Below the pieces are notes generated by a model. It saw only the letters and a program-made list of their open reading frames with translations, searched no databases and was not told where the DNA came from. Of a DNA stretch of 64,000 nucleotides, positions 7,297 through 15,769 are shown piece after piece (the first letter of the stretch is position 1; the number at the start of each line of letters is the position of its first letter). The DNA comes from Sphingomonas aurantiaca (GTDB lineage: Bacteria; Pseudomonadota; Alphaproteobacteria; Sphingomonadales; Sphingomonadaceae). The DNA lies in assembly GCF_003050705.1 (NCBI RefSeq), contig NZ_QAOG01000001.1, positions 248,001 through 312,000 of the forward strand, in the 5' to 3' direction. The translations under genes were made by a program, and so were the position numbers.

Positions 7297-8399
7297 TATC
7301 CCTCGTTTCGTTCGCGCTCGTAGACCTCGAGCCGGTCGCTGCCAAGTTGCCGCGAGTCGAGCTGTGTCCAGCGTTGGTGCGCCTCGGCCAGGTCGGTAAG
7401 GCCGATGTCGCGGAGTGCGTGGCGGCCGCTGCCGATCAGGATCGGCGCGCGGTAGAGCAGGAGCCGATCGACCAGATCGTCGGAGAGGAACGCCGACGCT
7501 ACGGCCGCGCCGCCTTCCACGAGGATGTGATCGACGTGGGGGAGGGTGGCGATGGCGCCCGGCTCGGCGATGACGGTCCAATTCCCAATTTCGTCAGCCC
7601 AGCGAAGGCTGGGGTCTTCCGGTGAGGCTCCGTCGGGGGCTTCAACCGAGATATTCCAGCTTTCGTTGGAATGACGGGGGGAGGGGGACGGAGGCGGGGA
7701 CGGGGCGGCAGCGAGGGTCGTGGATAGCAACACGCGGAGAGGCGCGCGATCTTCCAGACCTGGCACGCGCACGTCGAGTCGCGGCGCGTCCGCCTCGTAC
7801 GTTCCGCGCCCGACGAGGATCGCCTCGTGCCGGCTCCGCTCGAGATGCGCATGCGCGCGGGCTTGCGGGCCGGTGATCCAGCGGCTCGATCCGTCCGCCA
7901 TGGCGATGCAGCCGTCGAGTGAGGTCGCGAGCTTCAACGTGACATGGGGGCGGCCGAGCGCCTGCTGGGTCAGGAACCCGGCCATCGAGCGTCGCGCCTC
8001 GGCCGAGCGGATGCCGCGCGTCACGGTGATGCCAGCCGCCTCGAGGCGGGCAAACCCCTGGCCGGCGGTTCGGGCGTCGGGATCTTCGAGCGCTGCGACG
8101 ATGCGCGCGACGCCCGACTCGACCAGCAGGTCGGTGCAGGCGGGGCCGCGGGGCGACTGGTGCACACAGGGTTCGAGCGTCACGTAGGCCGTTGCACCGT
8201 TCGCCTTCGCGCAGGCCTCGGCCAGCGCCATCGCCTCGGCATGCGGTCGCCCGCCTGCTTGCGTCCAGCCGCGTCCGACGATCCGATCGTCCGCGACAAT
8301 CACGCACCCGACATTGGGATTGGGTGCGGTCCGCCCGCGGGACCGCTCGGCCAGCGCCAGCGCGGCACCCATCCACCGCGCATCGCGAGCGTGCGTCAG
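7296..8399 (-). CDS. ribD: Bifunctional diaminohydroxyphosphoribosylaminopyrimidine deaminase / reductase
   Basis: The N-terminal zinc deaminase domain (about residues 5-145) carries HAEAMAL and PCVHQSPRGPAC, the zinc ligands. The C-terminal NADPH reductase domain begins near GRPHVTLKLATSLDG and includes ILVEGGAAVASAF. Together they convert the GTP cyclohydrolase product towards the ribitylaminopyrimidine. Two oddities are visible. First, about 30 residues in the reductase domain, between LLSTTLAAAP and NWTVIAEPGA, are encoded by a dispersed palindromic element (7591-7680) read in frame. Second, no ATG lies at the expected start: CTG at 8399 overlaps the upstream stop (CTGA) and gives the family's usual N-terminus, while the first ATG, at 8372, would remove nine residues. 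The start is uncertain. Confidence 0.9.
   Translation of the reverse strand: MTHARDARWMGAALALAERSRGRTAPNPNVGCVIVADDRIVGRGWTQAGGRPHAEAMALAEACAKANGATAYVTLEPCVHQSPRGPACTDLLVESGVARIVAALEDPDARTAGQGFARLEAAGITVTRGIRSAEARRSMAGFLTQQALGRPHVTLKLATSLDGCIAMADGSSRWITGPQARAHAHLERSRHEAILVGRGTYEADAPRLDVRVPGLEDRAPLRVLLSTTLAAAPSPPPSPSPRHSNESWNISVEAPDGASPEDPSLRWADEIGNWTVIAEPGAIATLPHVDHILVEGGAAVASAFLSDDLVDRLLLYRAPILIGSGRHALRDIGLTDLAEAHQRWTQLDSRQLGSDRLEVYERERNEG
7591..7680. repeat. Dispersed palindromic element inside ribD
   Basis: The left arm CGTCAGCCCAGCGAAGGCTG and the right arm TTCCAGCTTTCGTTGGAATG match the elements at 20479-20570 and 42711-42796, which are intergenic. This copy is about 90 bases long, lies within the reductase half of ribD and keeps the reading frame. 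It would add about 30 residues including RHSNESWNISVEAPDG. Confidence 0.75.
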
Positions 8400-8743
8400 A
8401 TCCCCATCGCCTTCAGCTTGTCGTCGAGCCGCTTGAACGAGGCGCGCTGCGCGTCCTCGCGCGCCTTCTGCTCGGTGAGCGCCTTGGCCTTGATCGGGGC
8501 GTCGATCTTCTGTTGCGCGATGATCTGCGCATCGGTGCGATCGGCGGGCCATTGTTCGACATAGATGATCTTCGGGCGATATTCCTGCTCGACGTACGAA
8601 TCCTTCATGAACGCGTAGATCAGGAAGGTGGTGACGCAGAGCGCGGCCGCGAGGAAGAAGAACTCGTATGGCTGGCGCTGGCTCAGGAAGAGCCGCAAGT
8701 CGCGATAGGCGACGATCGGTGAGAAACGACTGAATAAGCCCAT
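8396..8743 (-). CDS. Small single-pass membrane protein of unknown function
   Basis: This 115-residue protein has one clear membrane segment at about residues 27-47 (EFFFLAAALCVTTFLIYAFM), followed by a polar region and a charged helical tail (residues 75-115) rich in Lys, Ala, Glu and Gln. It is not a recognised family. The start ATG at 8743 is chosen because the upstream in-frame alternative adds only MAR. Its TGA stop overlaps the proposed CTG start of ribD, so it appears to be the first gene of the riboflavin transcription unit. Whether it has anything to do with flavin synthesis is unknown. Orientation by the positive-inside rule suggests the C-terminal tail is exposed to the periplasm, with low certainty. 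Confidence 0.7.
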   Translation of the reverse strand: MGLFSRFSPIVAYRDLRLFLSQRQPYEFFFLAAALCVTTFLIYAFMKDSYVEQEYRPKIIYVEQWPADRTDAQIIAQQKIDAPIKAKALTEQKAREDAQRASFKRLDDKLKAMGI

Positions 8744-8758
8744 GCGCGCCAAGATAGG

Positions 8759-8789
8759 GGGGCAGGGCCGCCTAGGCCAGCCCTGCCCC
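8759..8789. terminator. Strong hairpin between tonB-like gene and the riboflavin unit
   Basis: GGGGCAGGGC (8759-8768) pairs perfectly with GCCCTGCCCC (8780-8789) around an 11-base loop. It lies directly downstream of the TonB-family stop and upstream of the next gene on the same strand. There is no clear uridine tract, so Rho-independent termination is plausible but not certain. Confidence 0.5.
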
Positions 8790-8797
8790 GCGAAGGT

Positions 8798-9466
8798 TTA
8801 GTTCTGCAGCACGAACGTCAGCGCCATCGATCGCCATGCCTCGACCGGAACACCGTCACGCGTCGCCGGCTTGAACCGCCACTTCGCCAGCGCGCGGTCG
8901 AGCGTGGCGCGGTAGAAGGTGTCGGTGGTCGCGCTGACCCGCTCGACCTGCTTCACGCGCCCGTCGATCCCGACCAGCACGCGCACCACGACCCTGCCCT
9001 CGCGCTCGGCACGGCGTTCCTCCGACGGATAGCTTGGCTGGAAATCGGCGGCATAGCGCGGGTCGATGCCCGGCTGGACGAACACGGGCGCAGGCTTTGG
9101 TGGATCGACCGCGACGGTGCCGGTCCCGCTGCCCTCGACCCCGATCGGCGGTGTGACGGGGAGCGGATCGGGCGTGACGGCGAAGCCGGAGTCGGTGGAC
9201 GTCGGCACCAGCGGGATCGGTGCATCGGGACGCGGTGCGGGGCGCGGTTGCTGGCGGACCAGCGGATCAGTGGGCGGGACCGGCTCGGGCGGGGGCGGCG
9301 GTGGATACGGCACATAGGTGATGAGCGGCCCGTCGGGCGGCGTGAATGGCAGCAGTTTCGGCGCTGCGAAGAACAATGCTCCGATCACGGCGCCGTTGAC
9401 CAGCAGCGCAATGCCAAGGCTGCCGGGATTGAATCCGCCGGTCCGGTTTGGTCGATCCGCGTACAT
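8798..9466 (-). CDS. Energy transducer TonB family protein
   Basis: This 222-residue envelope protein has the TonB layout: a short cytoplasmic N-terminus, one membrane segment (about residues 17-36, GIALLVNGAVIGALFFAAPK), a long proline-rich periplasmic spacer (residues 45-125) and a globular C-terminal TonB domain from about IDPRYAADFQPSYPS. The C-terminal domain contains GRVVVRVLVGIDGRVKQVERV and ALAKWRFKPATRDGVPV, typical of TonB. Such proteins pass proton-motive-force energy to outer membrane receptors. No exbB/exbD or receptor gene is adjacent. The start ATG at 9466 has GGGAGA upstream. Confidence 0.88.
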   Translation of the reverse strand: MYADRPNRTGGFNPGSLGIALLVNGAVIGALFFAAPKLLPFTPPDGPLITYVPYPPPPPPEPVPPTDPLVRQQPRPAPRPDAPIPLVPTSTDSGFAVTPDPLPVTPPIGVEGSGTGTVAVDPPKPAPVFVQPGIDPRYAADFQPSYPSEERRAEREGRVVVRVLVGIDGRVKQVERVSATTDTFYRATLDRALAKWRFKPATRDGVPVEAWRSMALTFVLQN

Positions 9467-9656
9467 GTCCGTCTCCCGTTCGTCTCCTCGAGGATGGCGG
9501 CGCGATAGATGCCGCCGATAGTTATGGTACATCATCACATTGCGAGGGCAAGAGAGTTTGAGGGGAGGCAGCGACGTTCGCGTTGGGACGGACATAGCGG
9601 ATTGGGCTGACGTATCGGTCCGGCCAGTTCGGCAGCCTCTCATCGTCGACATATCG

Positions 9657-9781
9657 ACCACCCCGGCGAAGGCCGGGGCTCAGTTGGGAGACGTTGCTAA
9701 CGTAGAGAGGCGCTTTATAACTGCGACCTTTCCAAATAACTGCGACCTTTCCAACTGGGCCCTGGCCTCCGCCGGGGTGGT
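9657..9781. repeat. Dispersed palindrome, 'ACCACCCCGGC' family
   Basis: The left end ACCACCCCGGCGAAGGCCGG and the right end reading GGCCTCCGCCGGGGTGGT form inverted arms, continued inward by CAGTTGG and CCAACTG. A second copy lies at 23543-23647. The 483-base gene-free stretch 9467-9949 holds this element, the internal 19-base tandem repeat and the second palindrome at 9856; the part nearest 9467 presumably contains the promoter of the TonB gene, but no clear -35/-10 pair was identified. Confidence 0.8.
9717..9754. repeat. Two tandem copies of a 19-base unit
   Basis: The unit ATAACTGCGACCTTTCCAA is present twice head to tail (9717-9735 and 9736-9754) inside the palindromic element. The other copy of the element, at 23543, has only one related sequence in inverted orientation (TTGGAAAGGTTGCAGTAA). 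This looks like a local duplication. Confidence 0.8.
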
Positions 9782-9855
9782 GTTTGGGGGGAGGGCGGTG
9801 CTTCTCTTGGCTGCCGCGAATATCAGGCCGGTTGGTCGACCGCTGGCCGGCCTCT

Positions 9856-9910
9856 TGTTCTCCCGCGAAGGCGGGAGCCCAGACTGGACTCCCGCCTTCG
9901 CGGGAGAACA
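9856..9910. repeat. Perfect 22-base inverted repeat, 'TGTTCTCCCGCG' family
   Basis: TGTTCTCCCGCGAAGGCGGG (first 20 bases of the 22-base left arm, 9856-9877) is perfectly complementary to the right arm at 9889-9910, with an 11-base spacer. A nearly identical element is at 17031-17085. It lies about 40 bases beyond the 3' end of gltX. Confidence 0.85.
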
Positions 9911-9949
9911 TACTGTTCGCGAGACGGCGGGGTTCCCGGGGGGGCGCCG

Positions 9950-11275
9950 TTACCGCGCTGCCAGTCGCTCCAGTGCCCGCTCCCGGCCGATCAGCGGCAG
10001 CAGCGCCGCCATGTCGGGCCCGTGATCGCGCCCGGTCAGCGCACGCCGCAGCGGCAGGAAGAGCGCCTTGCCCTTGCGCCCCGTCTCGTCCTTCAACCGA
10101 GCGGTCAGCGCGTGCCAGGGGTCGCTCGACCAGTCGATCGCCCGAGCCACAGCCACGGCGCTGTCGAGATACGCGACGTCCGTATCGCCCTCGACCGCGA
10201 TGGGGCCTTTGATCACGCCCCACCAGTCCGCGGCGTCGGCCAGCGTCACCAAATTGGGCCGCACGGCCTCCCACGCCGCCGCGCCCATCCCCGCCGGCAA
10301 CCGCGCGGCGACATCGTCATACGGCAACGTGTGGAGGATCCGCGCGTTCAGTTGTGCGAGCTCGGCTTCGTCGAACCGTGCCGGCGCGCGTCCGAACCGG
10401 GCGAAATCGAACCCGGCGATCAGCGGCGCGGCGTCGGCGATCGGCTCGACCGGATCGCTCGTCCCGATCCGCGCGAGCAGCGCACGCACCGCCTGCGGCT
10501 CGATCCCGACTTCACGGAAATGATCGACGCCGAGCGAGCCGAGTCGCTTCGACAGCTTGCCCTCCGCCCCCGTCAGCAACGCCTCATGAGCGAACCGCGG
10601 CGGCGCGACGCCGAGCGCGGCGAACATCTGTAACTGGAGCGCGGTGTTCGAGACGTGATCTTCGCCGCGCACGACATGCGTGACGCCCATCTCGGCATCG
10701 TCGATCGCCGAGGGGAGCATGTAGAGCCACGACCCTTCCGCGCGCCGCACGACCGGATCGCTCATTGTCCTGGCCTCGAAATGTTGCGGTCCCCGGATCA
10801 GATCGTCCCAGTCGATCGCCGAGTCGTGATCGAGCTTGAACCGCCAATGCGGCCGCACCCCATCCGCCTCGAGCTTCGCGCGCGCGGCGTCGTCCAGCGC
10901 AAGCGCCGCGCGGTCATAGATCGGCGGCAGCCCGCGTCCGGCCTGGATCTTGCGCTTGAGGTCGAGTTCCTGCGTCGTTTCATACGCCGGATAGACATGA
11001 CCGCTCGCGACCAGCGCGGCGAACCGCGACTCGTATAGCGCGAACCGGGCCGACTGCCGCTCCTCCGCATCGGGCGTCATGCCGAGCCAGTCGAGATCCG
11101 CGCGGATCGCATCGACGAACCGTTCTTCGCTGCGTTCGGGATCGGTATCGTCGATCCTGAGCACGAACTTGCCGCCGTTCGCGCGCGCGAACATCCAGTT
11201 GTGGAGCGCGGTGCGGATGTTGCCGACATGCAGCCGGCCGGTGGGCGAGGGGGCGAAACGGGTGATCACGGTCAT
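9950..11275 (-). CDS. gltX: Glutamate--tRNA ligase
   Basis: This 441-residue class I aminoacyl-tRNA synthetase attaches glutamate to tRNA(Glu), and in many alphaproteobacteria also to tRNA(Gln). The ATP-binding HIGH-type motif is in FAPSPTGRLHVGN, and the KMSKS-type loop is KLSKR in GAEGKLSKRLGSLGVDH. The glutamate-site block RIDDTDPERSEERF is present. The start ATG at 11275 gives the canonical N-terminus MTVITRFAPSPTGR; a longer open frame upstream is rejected because it has no family similarity. Alphaproteobacteria often carry two gltX genes, so this may be one of a pair. The gene diverges from prs. Confidence 0.95.
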   Translation of the reverse strand: MTVITRFAPSPTGRLHVGNIRTALHNWMFARANGGKFVLRIDDTDPERSEERFVDAIRADLDWLGMTPDAEERQSARFALYESRFAALVASGHVYPAYETTQELDLKRKIQAGRGLPPIYDRAALALDDAARAKLEADGVRPHWRFKLDHDSAIDWDDLIRGPQHFEARTMSDPVVRRAEGSWLYMLPSAIDDAEMGVTHVVRGEDHVSNTALQLQMFAALGVAPPRFAHEALLTGAEGKLSKRLGSLGVDHFREVGIEPQAVRALLARIGTSDPVEPIADAAPLIAGFDFARFGRAPARFDEAELAQLNARILHTLPYDDVAARLPAGMGAAAWEAVRPNLVTLADAADWWGVIKGPIAVEGDTDVAYLDSAVAVARAIDWSSDPWHALTARLKDETGRKGKALFLPLRRALTGRDHGPDMAALLPLIGRERALERLAAR

Positions 11276-11436
11276 GCGGATCGCTGTAGGTAGCCGCGCG
11301 CCGACGGGCAAACGCTTCCAGGCCATCCGGCCTATGTGCTGGCCCGCCGCCCCGGCCCACCACCCCGGCACGCAACGCTTCCAACCGGCGATTCGTGCGC
11401 CTAAGGGGTGCGCGTGATCGAGCGGGGAAGACTTTC

Positions 11437-12375
11437 ATGAAACTGATGACCGGCAATTCGAACCTGCCACTCGCGCAGGAGATCGCCGCCTATCTCGAGA
11501 CGCCGTTGACCGACGTCAGCGTCCGGCGCTTCGCCGACGAGGAGGTCTTTGTCGAGATCAACGAGAATGTCCGCGGCGAGGACGTGTTCGTGATCCAGTC
11601 GACCGGCTACCCGGCCAACGACAACCTCATGGAACTGCTGATCATGATCGACGCGCTCAAGCGTGCGTCGGCGCGCCGCATCACCGCGGTAATCCCGTAT
11701 ATGGGCTACGCGCGGCAGGACCGGAAGCCGGGCCCGCGCACGCCGATCTCGGCCAAGCTGGTCGCCAACCTGATCACCGTCGCAGGCGCGAACCGCGTGT
11801 TGTCGGTCGACCTGCATGCCGGGCAGATCCAGGGCTTCTTCGATATCCCGACGGACAATCTGTATGCCGCGCCGGTGATGTCGGCGGACATCCTGGCGCG
11901 CTTCGGCGGCAAGAACCTGATGGTCGTGTCGCCCGACGTCGGCGGCGTGGTGCGCGCGCGCGTGCTGGCCAAGCGACTCGACAACGCGCCGCTCGCGATC
12001 GTCGACAAGCGTCGCGAGCGCGCGGGCGAGTCCGAGGTCATGAACATCATCGGCGAGGTAGAGGGTCGCTTCTGCATCCTGGTCGACGACATCGTCGATT
12101 CGGCGGGGACGCTGTGCAACGCCGCTGCTGCGCTGATGGAGGCGGGAGCCGAGGGCGTCGTCGCCTATGTCACGCATGGTGTGCTGTCTGGGGGCGCAGT
12201 CGCGCGGGTCGAGGGCTCCGAGTTGCGCGAGCTGGTGATCACCGATTCGATCGGCAATCACGACGTCATCAAGGGCGCGCATGGCAAGATCCGCCACCTG
12301 CAGATCGCGCCGCTGCTCGGCGAGGCGATCAAGCGGATCGCGGACGAGACGAGCGTGTCGAGCCTGTTCGACTGA
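11437..12375 (+). CDS. prs: Ribose-phosphate pyrophosphokinase
   Basis: This 312-residue cytosolic enzyme makes PRPP from ribose 5-phosphate and ATP for purine, pyrimidine, histidine and tryptophan synthesis. It has two phosphoribosyltransferase-type domains. The ATP/flexible region is [20 protein letters not shown], and the PRPP-binding loop is [13 protein letters not shown] near the C-terminal third. The N-terminal segment [20 protein letters not shown] is also typical. The start at 11437 is selected because [17 protein letters not shown] matches the usual family start; an in-frame start at 11395 is unlikely. Its neighbours, gltX and a PilZ gene, are unrelated in function. Confidence 0.97.
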   Translation: MKLMTGNSNLPLAQEIAAYLETPLTDVSVRRFADEEVFVEINENVRGEDVFVIQSTGYPANDNLMELLIMIDALKRASARRITAVIPYMGYARQDRKPGPRTPISAKLVANLITVAGANRVLSVDLHAGQIQGFFDIPTDNLYAAPVMSADILARFGGKNLMVVSPDVGGVVRARVLAKRLDNAPLAIVDKRRERAGESEVMNIIGEVEGRFCILVDDIVDSAGTLCNAAAALMEAGAEGVVAYVTHGVLSGGAVARVEGSELRELVITDSIGNHDVIKGAHGKIRHLQIAPLLGEAIKRIADETSVSSLFD

Positions 12376-12450
12376 GATCGGGGGCAGGGTGTTTGAACGC
12401 GAAGGCGGTGACCCGGACCGGGTTTCCGTCTTTGCAAGAGACCGTCGTGC

Positions 12451-12828
12451 TTAGCGCTGCGACAGTGCGACGATGTGGTCGAACACCGCGGGATGCAGCG
12501 GCTTGGCGAAGGCGCACCCGTATTTGAACTTGTCGCGCCATGCGACCACCGCCTCGAGCGCCGCGAGCCCGGGCAGCGTCAGCCAGACCACCGTTCCGGG
12601 CCACAAGGTAAAGCTCGTCTCGGCGCGGAAGCCGGAGAGCGAGAGGTCGGTGACCTCGATCTCGAATCGCGTCTGGCCACGGTCGCGCAGATGCGCGCGC
12701 ATCTTGACGGCCTTGCGGAACGCCTGACGAAGCTCCTCGCCGGTCGAGTCGGCAGGGGGAATGGGGACGGGCTGTGTCATGTCCGGGACACTGCTCCCAA
12801 AAGGGTTACTTTTTTCCGAATCCATCAT
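12451..12828 (-). CDS. PilZ domain protein (predicted c-di-GMP receptor)
   Basis: This protein of about 125 residues is a nearly bare PilZ domain. The arginine-containing N-terminal switch region (RAHLRDRGQTRFEIEV) is followed by the TDLSLSGFRAE block, which corresponds to the D/NxSxxG motif that binds cyclic di-GMP. The beta-barrel continues to YGCAFAKPLHPAVFDHIV. PilZ proteins act as c-di-GMP-responsive adaptors. The start ATG at 12828 overlaps the crtZ stop by four bases, indicating that the two are translated together, with crtZ first. The target of this PilZ protein is unknown. Confidence 0.82.
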   Translation of the reverse strand: MMDSEKSNPFGSSVPDMTQPVPIPPADSTGEELRQAFRKAVKMRAHLRDRGQTRFEIEVTDLSLSGFRAETSFTLWPGTVVWLTLPGLAALEAVVAWRDKFKYGCAFAKPLHPAVFDHIVALSQR

Positions 12829-13376
12829 GATTCGACCGCTGGAGCGTGCGTACCGGCCTGCGTCTCACGCGGCCGTGCAGGCGCCCGGATGCCGGCACGC
12901 GCGCGCCGCTTAAGTTCGGCCTTGAGCATCTCCGGCTTCGGGGCGACGAGGAAGCCGAAGCTGACATTGCCCTCGCGCGTCTCGACGACGTGGTGCAGCC
13001 GGTGCGCCTGGACGATGCGTTTCATGTATTTGGACTTGGGCAGATACCGGTTCGGGATGCGCTGGTGCACGATGACGTCGTGGAACCCGAAATAGATCAT
13101 GCCGTAGGTCGCGACCCCCGCGCCAATCCAGGCAAAGCCCGGCCACCAGCCGAGGTTCAAGCCGCCGAACACCAGCACGAAGGACGGTACCGCGAAGATC
13201 GCCGCGTACAGGTCGTTCAATTCCCAGTGGCCGCGGCGTGCGCGATGGTGGCTTTCATGCAAAAACCAGCCAAAGCCATGCATGATCCAGCGGTGCGCGG
13301 CATAGGCAAACGCCTCCATGCCGATCACCGTGCCGAGAAACAGGAGAAGGCCGAGCCAGATCGCCATTTCCACCAT
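12825..13376 (-). CDS. crtZ: Beta-carotene hydroxylase (carotenoid 3,3'-hydroxylase)
   Basis: This integral membrane di-iron hydroxylase of about 183 residues has four hydrophobic segments and all the histidine motifs of the CrtZ/fatty acid hydroxylase family: HRWIMHG, HESHH, FHDVIVH and HRLHH. It adds hydroxyl groups to the beta-ionone rings of carotene, giving zeaxanthin and, with other enzymes, nostoxanthin in sphingomonads. The open frame extends to a GTG at 13397; ATG at 13376 is chosen because the membrane segment begins soon after it, but no strong ribosome-binding site distinguishes the options. The PilZ gene downstream overlaps the stop. Confidence 0.92.
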   Translation of the reverse strand: MVEMAIWLGLLLFLGTVIGMEAFAYAAHRWIMHGFGWFLHESHHRARRGHWELNDLYAAIFAVPSFVLVFGGLNLGWWPGFAWIGAGVATYGMIYFGFHDVIVHQRIPNRYLPKSKYMKRIVQAHRLHHVVETREGNVSFGFLVAPKPEMLKAELKRRARAGIRAPARPRETQAGTHAPAVES

Positions 13377-13575
13377 ATAGAGTCGCGAAGGCTGCACGGC
13401 AAAAGGCGAATTGTCCTAGCAGCGCTTTCGCGGAACCCCTGAAAAACCAGTGCGCGACACGCTCTATTGAGAACGAGACGCAAGTGCAAATGCCTTAAGG
13501 GTGGATTTGCGACCCGCCCTGTGCTTTACGCCGACCAATTCCCGAGTTTCCTAAAAATTGCGTGGAGCCTTCCCG

Positions 13576-14778
13576 ATGAACATCCATGAATATCAGGCCA
13601 AGGAACTGCTGGCCAAGTTCGGCGTCCCCGTCCCCGCCGGTTTCGCGGCGCTGACCGTCGAGGAGGCCGTCGAGGCCTCGAAGAAGCTCCCCGGACCGCT
13701 CTATGTCGTCAAGGCGCAGATCCACGCCGGCGGCCGCGGCAAGGGCAAGTTCGTCGAGCTCGGCCCCGACGCCAAGGGCGGCGTCCGCCTCGCCAAGACC
13801 GAGGACGAGGTTCGCGCGGCGGCGACCGACATGCTCGGCAACACGCTCGTCACCATCCAGACGGGTGACGCGGGCAAGCAGGTCAATCGCCTGTACGTCA
13901 CCGACGGCGTCGACATCGACAAGGAATTCTACCTCGCGCTCACGCTCAACCGCACCACCGGCCGGGTGATGATGGTGGCCTCGACCGAAGGCGGCATGGA
14001 CATCGAAGCGGTCGCGCACGACACGCCCGAGAAGATCCAGTCGATCGACATCGACCAGGCGACCGGCTTCATGCCGCATCACGGCCGCGCCGTTGCCGCA
14101 GCACTCGAGCTGACCGGCGATCTCGCCAAGCAGGCCGCGAACACCGCGTCGAAGCTGTATGACGCGTTCATCGGCACCGATGCCGAGCAGATCGAGATCA
14201 ACCCGCTCGCGGTCACCAACGACGGCAAGCTGATGGTGCTCGACGCGAAGGTCGCGTTCGACGGCAACGCGCTGTTCCGCCACAAGGACCTGCTGCAGCT
14301 GCGCGACGAGACCGAGGAAGATCCCGCCGAGCTCGAAGCGTCGAAGTACGACCTGGCGTACATCAAGCTCGACGGCGACATCGGCTGCATGGTCAACGGC
14401 GCGGGCCTCGCGATGGCGACGATGGACATCATCAAGCTGAACGGCATGTTCCCGGCCAACTTCCTCGACGTCGGCGGCGGCGCCAACAAGGAGAAGGTCA
14501 CCGCGGCGTTCAAGATCATCCTCGCGGATCCGAACGTGAAGGGCATCCTGGTCAACATCTTCGGTGGCATCATGAAGTGCGACATCATCGCTGACGGCAT
14601 CGTCGCGGCGGCGAAGGAAGTGAACCTGTCGGTCCCGCTGGTCGTCCGCCTCGAGGGCACGAACGTCGAGAAGGGCAAGGAGATTCTCGCGAACTCCGGC
14701 CTCGCGATCGTTCCCGCGAACGACCTTGGCGATGCCGCCAAGAAGATCGTCGCAGAGGTGCAGAAGGTCGCGGCGTAA
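13576..14778 (+). CDS. sucC: Succinate--CoA ligase (ADP-forming), beta subunit
   Basis: This 400-residue subunit of the TCA-cycle enzyme converts succinyl-CoA to succinate with formation of ATP. It starts [20 protein letters not shown], the standard family start, and continues with the ATP-grasp domain ([12 protein letters not shown]). The C-terminal CoA-ligase domain contains [19 protein letters not shown] and [12 protein letters not shown]. The length is normal. Usually sucD follows directly, but here the next genes are etfB and etfA and a terminator-like hairpin separates them, so sucD must be elsewhere. About 180 bases upstream of the start are gene-free and should contain the promoter. 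Confidence 0.97.
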   Translation: MNIHEYQAKELLAKFGVPVPAGFAALTVEEAVEASKKLPGPLYVVKAQIHAGGRGKGKFVELGPDAKGGVRLAKTEDEVRAAATDMLGNTLVTIQTGDAGKQVNRLYVTDGVDIDKEFYLALTLNRTTGRVMMVASTEGGMDIEAVAHDTPEKIQSIDIDQATGFMPHHGRAVAAALELTGDLAKQAANTASKLYDAFIGTDAEQIEINPLAVTNDGKLMVLDAKVAFDGNALFRHKDLLQLRDETEEDPAELEASKYDLAYIKLDGDIGCMVNGAGLAMATMDIIKLNGMFPANFLDVGGGANKEKVTAAFKIILADPNVKGILVNIFGGIMKCDIIADGIVAAAKEVNLSVPLVVRLEGTNVEKGKEILANSGLAIVPANDLGDAAKKIVAEVQKVAA

Positions 14779-14813
14779 CCGCTGCCCACTGCATACTGAT
14801 TCTGCGAAAAACG

Positions 14814-14845
14814 GGGCTCGGACGGAAACGTCCGGGCCCTTTTTC
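14814..14845 (+). terminator. Rho-independent terminator of sucC
   Basis: GGGCTCGGACG (14814-14824), loop GAAA, then CGTCCGGGCCC (14829-14839) followed by TTTTTCG. The stem has 11 pairs with one G-U pair, a stable GNRA-like tetraloop and a U-tract. It lies 35 bases after the sucC stop. Confidence 0.9.
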
Positions 14846-15022
14846 GTTGGTGTCGCGACTGGTCCGGTTGGTTGCCCGCCGTGACGCTACGGCAAGGCGA
14901 TGTTTCCATACCGGACTTGCGAAAACGGCGCGAAACCGCCATCTGTCGCGCCAACGCCGTCACGCTGTGACCCATAGCGCGACGGTGATCGAATTATGAG
15001 ATTCACCTTGGAAGGAACCCCG

Positions 15023-15769
15023 ATGAAGGTGCTGGTGCCGGTCAAGCGCGTGCTCGACTACAATGTGAAACCCCGCGTGAAAGCGGATGGAACGGGCGTC
15101 GATCTGGCGAACGTCAAGATGAGCATGAACCCGTTCGACGAGATCGCGGTCGAAGAGGCGATTCGCCTCAAGGACAAGGGCGTGACGGAGATCGTCGTCG
15201 TCTCGATCGGCGAGCAGAAAAGCCAGGAAACGCTGCGCACCGCGCTCGCCATGGGCGCCGACCGTGCGATCCTCGTCGTCAGCGAGACCAAGGTCGAGCC
15301 GCTGGGCGTGGCCAAGATCCTCGCCAAGATCGTCGAGGAGGAAAAGCCTGACATGGTCATCCTCGGCAAGCAGGCGATCGACGACGACAACAATCAGACC
15401 GGGCAGATGCTCGCCGGACTCCTGAACTGGGGCCAGGGCACGTTCGCGTCGAAGGTCGAGATCGCCGACGGCTCGGTCCACGTGACCCGCGAAGTCGATG
15501 GCGGCGCGGAGACGGATACGCTCAAGCTGCCTGCGATCATCACCACCGATCTTCGCCTTAACGAGCCACGCTATGCCTCGCTGCCCAACATCATGAAGGC
15601 CAAGTCGAAGCCGATGGCGCAGAAGACGCCGGCCGATTTCGGCGTCGACGTGACGCCGCGCCTGACCACGCTGAAGGTCGTCGAGCCCGCCAAGCGCTCG
15701 GCCGGGATCAAGGTCGCCGATGTCGACGCGCTGGTCGGCAAGCTCAAGGAAATGGGAGTCGCCAAGTGA
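15023..15769 (+). CDS. etfB: Electron transfer flavoprotein beta subunit
   Basis: This 248-residue subunit binds AMP and, with EtfA, carries electrons from acyl-CoA dehydrogenases to the membrane ETF:quinone oxidoreductase. It starts [20 protein letters not shown] and contains [20 protein letters not shown] and [20 protein letters not shown], which are hallmark blocks of the family. The C-terminal [20 protein letters not shown] is also typical. The ATG at 15023 follows GGAAGGA at a good distance. The stop overlaps the etfA start (GTGA). No dehydrogenase gene is adjacent. Confidence 0.97.
   Translation: MKVLVPVKRVLDYNVKPRVKADGTGVDLANVKMSMNPFDEIAVEEAIRLKDKGVTEIVVVSIGEQKSQETLRTALAMGADRAILVVSETKVEPLGVAKILAKIVEEEKPDMVILGKQAIDDDNNQTGQMLAGLLNWGQGTFASKVEIADGSVHVTREVDGGAETDTLKLPAIITTDLRLNEPRYASLPNIMKAKSKPMAQKTPADFGVDVTPRLTTLKVVEPAKRSAGIKVADVDALVGKLKEMGVAK

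Noticed and set aside
8744-8797. FMN riboswitch upstream of the riboflavin genes
   Set aside because: I looked for the conserved RFN element before the first gene of the unit and before ribD. Only a terminator-like hairpin is present.
9657-9910. CRISPR array suggested by repeated sequences
   Set aside because: The repeats are palindromes dispersed across the window plus one local tandem duplication. There are no regularly spaced repeats with unique spacers and no cas genes.
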